A stretch of DNA of 64,000 nucleotides. Source: Streptococcus mitis. Lineage in GTDB: Bacteria; Bacillota; Bacilli; Lactobacillales; Streptococcaceae. The notes under the pieces were generated by a model. The model was given only the letters and a program-made list of their open reading frames with translations. It made no database searches and was not told where the DNA came from. Both the position numbers and the translations under genes were made by a program. Positions 17,370 through 29,300 of the stretch are shown here, piece after piece. The DNA is taken from positions 812,501 through 876,500 of the forward strand of contig NZ_CP028415.1 in assembly GCF_000722765.2 (NCBI RefSeq), written 5' to 3'. Each line of letters begins with the position of its first letter. Positions within the stretch are counted from its first letter, which is position 1.

Positions 17370-20300
17370 ATGTATAAATCAAAAAGACGGAAAAATAAAT
17401 CTTTTGATTGGTATGGTTTGAGCCAACGTTTCTCTATTCGTAAGTATCATTTTGGTGCTGCGAGTGTGCTGTTGGGGACAGCCTTGATTTTGGGTGCTGC
17501 CCAAACGACTGCCAAGGCAGAAGAAACAGTTACTGAAAATAAAACAGAAGCTGTTGCATCTGCTCCAAAAGATGATAAGGCAAGTGAGAATGTCACAAAT
17601 GTGACGACACCAGCTCTTTCTGCTACGACAGAAGCTGCTGTAGTAGAAAAGCCAACCTTGAGTGATGAGGAAGTTGCAAAATTAGCTGCTGAAGCATCTA
17701 AGAAAGATGATAAAGCATCTGAAACAGCTACAACTGAAAAAACAGAAGCAGCTGACAAAGAAAAAGCAACACTAACTGCTCCTTTAACTGACAAAAAAGC
17801 TGATAAAGCAGTTGATGAAAAAGCTGATAAAAAGGACGAAAAGAAAGCAGAAAACCCAATTACTGCTACTAAAACTGTCCTTGAGCAATTGACATCTGAA
17901 GCAGAAGTATTGAACACAACTGCCTCAAACTTTGCGGATAAAAAGGCAGAAGATAAAGCTGGAAAAGAAGCAATCGCAACCGCAGTAGCTTCAGCTAAAG
18001 TTCAAATCGAAGCTTCTAAGAAAGCTCTTGCTGCTGGAGAAATCACTAAGCAAGAATTGGATGCCCAACTCCAACGTATCTCATCTGCCATCGAAGCAGT
18101 CTATGATGAGATGAAACGTGCAGGACACTTAGGTAAAGTTGAAGCAGTGTTGGCAGGTGAAACTACTACCAATACAGCAATCGTAGCTCCTACAACTAAG
18201 ACCCCAGTAAAAAATATTAATAAATTAACGGATGAAGAGATAGCAGCGGTTAAACGTGAAATCATGAATGCTAACCCAAGTATTACAGACCCTTCTATGA
18301 TTGAAGTAGTACAAGATGGGAATGGAACTGCAGGTGGAGCAACTGTTACAATAAATGGTGTTAAAACTAATATTCCTTCTGGAGATACTGTTGTTGGTAC
18401 TGCGGGTACAAAAAACTTAGAGCAACTTAAAAATAATATTAACTGGTTCGACTTTGCAGCAGCATCTATTACCTACTCTAATGGTACTGTAGTAGGGCCT
18501 GCAAGAAAATTAGCGCAACCAATTACTAAAACCATCACATATCCAAATGGTGATAGAGTTGAAGGTAAAATCACAATGGTTCGTGATGTTACCTATGCTG
18601 ATGGTTCAAAAGGATTAACTACTGATGATAAATTCTTGAATTCAGGAACTGCAAAATATGTCGAACATTTATACTACACGGGTGGAGCTCAAAATGACCA
18701 TGAACTTTATGAAGCCCTGCAAGAAGGTATGAAGTTTAATGTTAAAACGAAAGTTGAAGGATATGCTTTAACAGCAACTGTTATTAAACTAGGTTCCAAA
18801 GCAGTAGACTCTGATCCAAATAAAACACCAGCAGGACCAGTGAATGCTGTACGTGATTATGGTGATTGGGGTTCTGATAAACAATTAGCAAAAGCACAGG
18901 CTGAAGACAAAAGATTCAAAGCAAATGCTACTAAGAACAAAACAACGTTGGCTAATAATCCAACAGTTTCAGTAAATGGTGTAGCATTAACACTGCCAGA
19001 ATATCCAACAGAAACATTTGCTAATACAGATGCCTATTATTCAAAAGCAGCTGCTTATAATGGAGCAGTTAAAGCTTATAATCAAGCTATTGATGCTCAA
19101 CAATTATCTGCAACGAAATTGTCAGAAACTGGGTTCACTTATGTTAATGTGAATGGTAAGGCTGTACCAAACGGATCAGCTAATCTTTATAAAAAAATTG
19201 GTAACGAAAGAAAAGCGGATGTACTTATAACAGCTCAAGACACTCAATGGTCATACTTAAGGAAAGCAGGATTACCGACAATAAATCCAGACGGAAGTGA
19301 AATGCTTACTGCATTCACGTCATCTCGTGATGAATCAAACGTTGGGGTAACATTTGCACTTTCTGCAACATACAATGGTCGTATTGTAGATGTTAACGTA
19401 ATTGCTGCCGATGCTGAAGAAGCTGGACGTACTGAAATTGTTCAATTCGAGACAGATGGAACGAAATGGGAACAATTCATGGCATTAAATCTTCAAAAAG
19501 ATATTGATGAAAAAACTGCTCAAGGAGTTTACCCAAGTAGACAAAGTGATGTTAATGCGGATGGACGTCTTGCAGAAGCAGGATATAATCCGAAAGATTG
19601 GGTTAACGTAGATGAAAATGGGAATCCTTCTGCGTATGGAACTAATACATTCGGAGCTAACTACACATCTATGGGTTCTAAAAACTCATTACCAATAGCG
19701 CTTTCTCAAAACGTTAAGACATTATCAATGTATCTAAACTCTGCAGGTGCGCAAGCTGGTACAATTGGTTTCATGATTTATGACGGTGGAGATGCTCCGC
19801 AATCCTATGGGTCAGCTCAACATATCATCGGTGACTTTAATAAAGAAGTTGTTAAAGATGGTGTTAAAACACAAGTAACTGCGACTCAACCCTATCTGGG
19901 TAATGTTAAAGGGGATCCAGATTTCCGTTCAACAAAAACAGACCCTTCAGGTGGCTGGGTACTAGATGACTTAATCACATCAGAAAAATATAAAGAAACA
20001 CCATTAGAGTCAGGTAAAACTGTTGTAACAACAGACAAAGGTGTAACAGGTAAATATTTACTATTACCGAACGGTAATGCTGTGATTGAGAAATCAGATA
20101 ACACACGTGTGTTATTAAACCAAGGTGATGTTATCGAGATGGTAAATCCGTCAACTAAACTGCCGATTCGTGGTATTTATAACCATACAACTGGTGCATT
20201 AGGTGAAGGCACACTTGGAGATGAAGGAGAAAGTCAATTACTCGATCCGGCTGTGGCAACTGAGTATAAACTCCGCCAAGCTCAAGGAAATGAATATGTT

Positions 20301-23300
20301 CTTGACGGTGTACGAGCTAATCTTGGTGTCAATAATGACAAAGCCTATGTTCGTGGTTGGGTAGATTTCAATAATAACGGTAAGTTTGATCTTAATGAAT
20401 CTTCTGAAATTGTTGAAGTTAACCAAAATGGAACGTACAGCATTAAATTTAAAAACACACCACAATTACTAGATACTTCAGCAGATAGTCTAGGTGTACG
20501 TTTACGTATTTCACTAACTAAAGATGAAATTTTAGAACCAACTGGTGTAGCATCATCAGGGGAAGTAGAAGACTTTGAAACGCATGTTATCCATATGCCA
20601 CGTGGTACCAAACATGAAACAAAAGATTTCCAAGGTCGTGAGCAAACTGTTAAGTTACCAACCAATGCAATGTTCACAGCTAGTGGTAAAAACAAAGATT
20701 CTAACTATAAACAATGGGCTCAAATTGAAAATGATAACTTGCCACCGAAAATTGTTTTAACAGATAAACAAGTGGCGTCAGAAGAAGCTTACACACCAAC
20801 AGATAGCGAATTACCATCAAACTATCGTAAAGGTGATGACGGCAAAGTTTTCGTTGAACGTAATGGTGCAACAGTATTCACTGGAGAGTATGTAACCGTT
20901 AAGGATAAGAACAATAAAGTTCTCGGTAAAGGTCTAAAAATTACAAATCCATTGAATAACAAAACAGAATACTTATTAGATACATACACTGAATACGATA
21001 CTGCAGGAAATGAAGTAGGTACCTATAAAGTTAACCCAGCAAGTAACGGTAAGAATGTTTCTATTGGTAACGGTTTATACGAAACTACATTAACTTTCAA
21101 ACCAGTAGATGCATATGTAGGTACAGCAAAAGGTATCGCAGTACGTGCATGGGATGATAACAATAGTTCAACTGGTTGGGAAGCGACTAATGATACTATT
21201 GAAACTTCTAAGACATCTACTACACTAGCAGAAAAAGATAAAGTATTAGAAAATACAAATAATGGAAATAATGGCTATAAATCTATGGATACAAGCTATA
21301 TTCCAACTGTTATTGACGTTCGTCCTGTTGGTGAAGATACAATTACAGAAGATGTACAAGGAAAACCGCAATCATCAAATCCAACAATTCCAGCTTATGC
21401 AACTGTTGAAACAGTAACAAATGATAAGATTGAAGATACTAAGTATGCTGCGAATTTTGTTATTTTAGATAAAACTAAAAAGCCAACATTAGCTACACAA
21501 AAAGAAAATCCTGGAAAATTATATACAGAAGATACAAAAGTTGATAAAGAAACAACACTTACATTAACAGACGGTACTACTGCAACTTATAAACCAGTTG
21601 ATAAGATTCCAGCAAATACTGTAATAGCTAAAGATGGAAATGTGGAAGTAACAGGAACTGGAAATGTAGTTCTAAATAATGTTCGTCTAGTAACAGGAAG
21701 CCAAATTCCTGCAGGATCTAAACCTCAAAGTAATCATCCTACTACAGTAGAAGTTCAAGTTACTTTAGCTGATGGAACTGAGCAAACAATTCCAGCAGGA
21801 GGAACAATTCCAGGTGGAGCTACAATTAAGACCCCATTTACTAATACAGCTACAAATACATTTAATAATGTCACATACAATAATGGACAAACTATTCCAG
21901 CAGCATCAGCTGGTAAGATTTCTTCATTAGCAAAAGAAACGTCAGCAGATCAATTAGTAGAAAAAGGGAAATCTATTACATTAGATGGCACTACTTATTC
22001 TAATAACGATGTGATTCCAAAAGGAACTCGAACAATGACAACTTATGAAGATTTACGAAATGTAACTCTTCCAAATGCAGTTCATATCGATCCTCAAACA
22101 GGAGAAGTGACAAGTGTTCCACGTCGTTATACTAAAGTAACTGAAACAGAAATCGTCATTGAAAACGAAGGTACCTACACATTAAATCAAGATACTGGTG
22201 AAATTACATTCATACCAGATCCTAAATTCGTAGGAACAGGTACAGGTGTAACAAAACAACAACCGGATGTCGACTATAACGATAAAGTAGCTGGGGACCC
22301 AGTAACAAGTAAATATGGTACTGACTACGGTAAAGCCAAGTATATTCCAATCGTTAAGCCACAATCAAAAGCATCAATTACTCGTACAATTCATTATGTA
22401 TACGAAAATGCTAATGACAATCCAACAAGTCAAGATTCTTATAAAGATAACGATCCAATCTTAGCAATCGATAACACACCAGTTACTCGTACACAAACGA
22501 TTGATTATACTCGTGATTATAAGATCTTCTCTGAAGCAGGAACTACTGACACTGCAATTACAACTACCAACCAAGTAACAGATGCATCTGGTAATATTTA
22601 TAATGTTGGAGATACTATTCCAGCGGGGACACAGTTCAACCAAGGTTCAATTATCATCGGTAAATGGACAGCTTCAAGTGATCAAAACTCTAAATTTAAA
22701 GAAATTATTTCACCAACAGTGAAAGGATATACTGCTGAAGTAGTAACAGCTGACTTCACTCCTCGTGCTGATGGTAAAATGGGACACATCCACAATGGTA
22801 AACAACCTGTAGGATTATATACTCCAGTAGCTGATAATAATAAAGATGTTGGGGCATATGAACCATTAGTATCAGAAGTGCGTTCAGACGATAAAGATGA
22901 TTTCGATATGTATGTTGTTTACAAAGCTGATATTCAAAAAGCTAAAGTAACATACATCGACTTAGATGCAACAGGTGATGCTCGTATTCTTGAAGTTCAA
23001 AACGCTAATCCAGCTCCAGCAACAGGTGCTGATGCGAAAACAACTTACGGTGTTGCAACACTTCAAGGTAAATCTCATACAGCTATTCCTTACTTAACAG
23101 CTGAAACAATCAAGAAGTATGAAGATCGAGGTTATGAACTAGTAACAGACGACTATACAAATAATACTCAAGGTACAGCTATTGAGGGTGGACGTAAGTT
23201 TGATGATGATAAAGAAGTTGACCAAGCATTCAATGTTTACCTACGTCATAAAAAAGTTACTCGTAAAATTAAAGACACTCAAGAAGTAACACGTACAATC

Positions 23301-26300
23301 GAGTACAAATATGCAAGTACAGACGATGTACCAGCAGATAAACGTGGAACAACGGCTGCACCAACAGTAACTGAGACACTTCACTTTGAACGTGACCGTA
23401 CAATTGACTACACGTTAGCAGCTAAAGAATATCCAACAGAATACGCTGCTTATAAAGCTGTGTTAGATGCTAGTGGATATGATTCGCCAGAAGAATACAA
23501 AGCTCGTGTAGTTTACTATGACCACATTACAAATAAAGCAATAGCAGCAGATGCAACAGATGCTCAAAAAGCAATCGTTACATTTGGACCATGGACTCCA
23601 GTAGGTGGAACATCTAACGATGCAATTACATTATCTGATGCAGAAAAAGCTAAAGATGATAAATTCAACCTTGTTAATTCTCCAGAAGTAACTGGTTATG
23701 TTCCAGATAACGCTACTGTAGAAGCAACTGCAGCAATCGATGCAGAAGCAGACGACTACAAGATTACAGTACTTTACACTCCAGTTGCTCAAAAAGCTGT
23801 GGTTAAATTCGTAGAAGTAGATCCAACTAATACAGATAAAGTCATTACTCCAGGTCTTGCAGATCCAATCGCAGTAACAGGTAAATCAGAAGCAGCTTAC
23901 CCAGCTACAACAGCAACTTCAGTAACAGATAAAATTGCTGAGCTAGTTAAGAAAGGTTATGAACTTGTTGATAACGGATTTGTATCAGCAGACAAGTTCG
24001 ATAAAGATGCTGCAGTTGATCAAGAATATGTTGTGAAATTCAAAGCTAAAGTAGTTGATGTTCCATCATTTGATCCAACAAAACCAGCAAGTAACGATAA
24101 TCCAAAACCAACTCCAGGTGTAACGCCAATCGATCCAAATAATCCAGATGGACCAAAATGGACTGAAGCATTAATCAACGCTGTAAAAGTACAAGAAGAA
24201 GTAACACGTACAATTAAGTATGTATACGAAGATGGTACTCCAGTAGCAGAATCTGATTTAACAAGTGTGGCTGATAAGAAAGTTAAAACACTTAAATTCA
24301 CTCGTTCTGGTAAGATTAATGTAGCAACAGGAGAAATCACATACGGAGATTGGTCAGCTGATCAAACATTCGAAGCAGTAACTTCTCCTACACTTGAGAA
24401 ATACACTGCGGCAGTTGCAGGTATAACACCAGCAGTTGCAGACGTACCAGCGAAAACTGTAGCGGCTACAGATAAAGACTTTGAAGAGACAGTAATCTAC
24501 TCTACAAAACCAACAACGGTAGACCCTAACAAACCAACAGATCCAACAAATCCAAATGTTACTCCACAACCTGATGATGTAGTACCTAACGATCCAAAAG
24601 GACGTACTTACAGAGAATTAGGATTAATCGAAGAAGTAACACACACAGTTCACTATAAACTTGAAGATGGATCTGATGCAGGTATTGCTGATAATGTACA
24701 AACATTAACATTTACACGTACTGCAGAAGTAGATCCAGTAACTGGAGCAATTTCTAACTTTGGTACATGGAAAGCTAAAGGTGGAGATACAACAATCGAT
24801 GCTGTAACGACACCAAACAAAGACGGATATGTGGCTTCGGCGAAAACATCTACAGAACGTACAAATGTAGCAGCTACGGATAAAGATAGTGAAGAAACAA
24901 TCATCTACCGTAAACTTGGTTCATATGTACCAGTAGTACCAGAAGGCATCACACCTCCAGCGGATGCTGACCTAAATCCAAAACCATATCCAAATGCAAC
25001 TCCAGCAGATCCTACAAAACCAGGAACACCTACTGAAACTCCAGTAGTTCCATACATTCCTGGAACAACACCGGTAGGACCAAATGGAAAACCATTAACA
25101 CCGAAAGATCCTAACGATCCAACGAAAGGATATGAAGTACCAGACCTACCAACAGATCCAACAGAAAACACTACAATTACCTATGTTAAAGATGGATCAC
25201 AAGTAGCTGTTACACACTTCATCGAAGTAAACAGTGAAACTGATAAGACTGAAAAAGGTGCGGTAGCAGAATCAGTAGTAGATACTGGTGATACAGGCAA
25301 AGCATTCACTAAGGCTGCTGATGTAACAGCAACAATTGAAGCACTTAAAGCTAAAGGATATACAGTTGTTGAAAATAACTACCCAACAGATGGTACATTC
25401 GATGCAGACTCTAAGACTAACCAAGTATACAAAGTTTTAGTAACTGCTAAGCCAATTACTGTAAATCCAAACGACCCGACTCCAACTAAAGGTCAACCAA
25501 TCGATCCAAATAATCCAACAGGACCAAAATGGACTCCAGAGTTGATCAAAGAGTTAGAAGACGGACGTACAGAAGAAGTGAAACGTACAATCAAGTATGT
25601 TTACGCAGATGGTTCAAAAGCTGCTGATTCAGTTCAAGAAACTAAAGAGTTCAAACGTTCAGCAACAATCAATCCAGTAACAGGTAAGGTTACATTTGGG
25701 GACTGGTCACCAGCTCAAACATTTGAAGCTGTAACTTCACCAAAAGTTACAAACTTCACTCCAGACAAAGAATCTGTACCAGCGGCAGAAGTAACAGCAA
25801 CTGCTGAGGATATTAATGAAACAGTCATCTATACTACAAAACCAGCAAATATCGATCCATCTAAACCAACAGATCCAAATACACCGAACGTTACTCCAAG
25901 ACCTGATGACAGAGTACCAAATGATCCAAAAGGACGTACTTACAAAGAATTAGGATTAATCGAAGAAGTAACACACACAGTTCACTACAAACTAGCTGAC
26001 GGATCAGATGCAGGTATCCCTGATAATGTACAAACATTAACATTCACTCGTACAGCTGACCTAGATCCAGTAACAGGAGCAATTTCTAACTTTGGTACAT
26101 GGACAGCTAAAGATAACGATACAACAATCGATGCTATAACAACTCCAAACAAACCTGGATATGTAGCTTCAGCAGCTAAATCAACAGAACGTACAAATGT
26201 ACAAGCTACTGATAAAGATAGTGAAGAAACAATTATCTACCGTAAGCTCGGTTCATATGTACCGGTGATTCCAGAAGGCGTAACACCTCCAACAGGAACT

Positions 26301-29300
26301 GACTTAACACCAAAACCATATGAAAATCCAATAAATGAAGATCCTACAAGACCAGGAACACCTACTGAAACTCCAGTAGTACCATATATCCCTGGAACAA
26401 CACCAGTAGGACCAAACGGTAAACCATTAACTCCGAAAGATCCTAACGATCCAACGAAAGGATATGAAGTACCGAAGGTACCAGAAGATCCAACTCAAAA
26501 CACTACAATTACGTATGTGAAAGATGGTTCTCAAGTAGCTCTAGTTCACTTCATTAAAGCTGATGGAACTGCAGTTCACGTATCAGTTGCGGAAGCAGGA
26601 GACACAGGTAAAGCAATCAAGACAACAAACATTGATAACGTTAAAGCTGAATTAGAAGCAAAAGGTTATGAAGTTGTTGCACCAACTGATGCGGCTTATA
26701 CAGCAGAACGTGTAGCATTCTATGCAGAAGCTAACCGTACATTTGATGACAAGGATGACAAAGGTAATGATGGAATTAGTCAAGTTTACTATGTAATCGT
26801 TAAAGAGGGAATCACTCCAATCGATCCAGATAAACCGCTAGATCCAAATACACCAGACGTAACTCCAAAACCAGGAGATAAAGTACCAGGCGATCCAAAA
26901 CAACGTACATTTGAACAACTAGGATTACTAGATGAAGTAAATCGTACAATCAACTACAGATATGCAAATACTGATAAAGTAGATGCTGATAAACGTGGTC
27001 AAGAAGCTCGTCCAACTGTAGAACAAAAACTTCGTTACTCTCGTAAAGGTAACCTAAACAAAGTAACAGGTGAAATCACTTATACTTCTGATTGGACAAA
27101 ACCTCAAATATTAGCGGAAGTAACTTCACCAGTCATCGAAGGATATGTTGCGGACATTAAAGCAGCTGAAAAAGTAGAGAATGTTGCTCATGATGCAGCT
27201 GACTCTGTTGTAAACGTTGTTTACACACCACTAGGAAAATATGTACCAAAAGTACCAGAAGGATTCGAAGTTCCAAAAGTTGAGAAACCTCAATATCCAA
27301 ACGATCCAACAGATCCAACGAAACCAGGAACACCAACAACAGTGATTCCTCACGTTCCAGGAACAACTCCAAAAGATCCAAATGGAAACCCACTGAAACC
27401 AGTAGATCCAAATGATCCAAGTAAAGGATATGTTCCACCAACACCTGAAAACCCAACAGAAGATACACAAATCACTTATGAGAAAGATACTCAAAAAGCG
27501 AAAGTAACTTATGTGGTAGAAGGAACAGGAACAGTACTTCACACAGATAACCTAGAAGGCAAATCTGGAGAACCAATTGAGTACTCAACAGTAACAAAAC
27601 TTGCTGAATTGAAAGCTCTAGGATATGACTTAGTAACTGATGGATTCACAACAGCTACAGATAAGAACTACGATAAAGATACAAAAGTAGATCAAAGCTT
27701 CGTTGTAACAGTGAAACCACATGTTGAGCCAATCAAACCAGTAGATCCAGAAAATCCAAATGATCCAAACAAACCAAACCCAGGTGATCCAATCGATCCT
27801 AACAATCCTGATGGACCAAAATGGACAGAAGATTTAATTAAGAAGATTGATACAACTCGCCACGTGAACCGTACAATTACATACGTTAACGAAAAAGGTG
27901 AGGAAGTAGCTAAGAAAGTAACAGATAAAGTAACATTCACTCGTGAAGGTAAGATTAATACTGTAACAGGTGAAATCACTTACGGTGACTGGACAGCTAA
28001 AGATGGAGATACAACATTCGATAAAGTTGAATCACCAGTAGTTAAAGGCTACATCCTGAAAGATGCCAAACAAAAAGAAGTAGCAGCTACAACAGGATTA
28101 ACTGCTGACTCTAAAGATGAAAATATCAAAGTAGTTTACGTACCAGTAGGAAAAGTTACAATTACAGTACCACCAGGTGTAACACCACCAACTCCGGTAA
28201 CAGATACACCATACGAAAATGTACCAGGTGAACCGGGTAAAGTTGTACCACCAAGTCCAACTAAACCACAAGATCCACAAGATCCAAATAGTCCGAAAGT
28301 ACCAGTGATTCCACATATCCCAGGAACAACACCAGTGGTACCAAAAGATCCAACTAAACCAATTAGTCCGGATAACCCACTAGTTCCATTAACACCAGTT
28401 GATCCAAACGATCCAACTAAAGGATATGAAGTACCACCAGTACCAACAGATCCAAGTACAGATACACCAATCACTTACGTAACTGATAAGCAAAAAGCTA
28501 TCACAAACTTTGTAGATGAAAAAGGTAAAGTTGTATCAACTCCAGTAGTTGATGAAGGTGATTCAGGAGCTAACTTCACTAAGTCTAAAGTTGATGAAGT
28601 AACTAAGACTATTGAAAAACTTGAAAAAGCTGGATACAGAGTCGTTAAGAATGAGTTCCCATCTAAAGATACAGACAGAGTATTTGATAAAGATAAATCT
28701 GTAGATCAAATCTTCACTGTGACAGTAGCTGAAAGAATTATTCCAGTTACACCAGGTAAGCCAGTAGATCCAAACGATCCAAACTTACCGAAGAACCCAG
28801 ATGGAACACCTGTAACACCATCTACACCAGAGCCAGGTAAACCAGTATTCCCTGGAGATCCAAACAGTCCAGTATGGCCAAATACTGTGAAAGATCTTGT
28901 AACTGAGAAATCAGCTACACGTACGATCAAGTATGTAGATCGCAACGGAAAAGAAGTTTCTGAAACTCGTACAGAAACTATTAAGTTTACTCGTGAAGCA
29001 AAAGTAAACATAGTGACTGGTGAAATCACTTATGGTGAATGGACAACAGATCGTAACGATGATATCTTCAACGGTTACCAAGTACCAGTTGTGAAAGGAT
29101 ACATCGCTAAAGCTGGTGATCTAGAATCATCAACTAAAGATGTACAAGTAACTCCTGATACAATCAAGGATATCAATGAAACAGTGATTTACGATAAGTT
29201 AGGTTCATGGATCCCAAATATCCCAGGAACACCAACAAATCCAATCACATATCCAAACGATCCTAAAGATCCAACTAAACCAGGAACAGATAAACCTAAA

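Noticed and set aside
22300-29300. Repeat array considered as CRISPR
   Set aside because: The repeats are long, imperfect and coding in one continuous frame; there are no short identical repeats with unique spacers and no cas genes.
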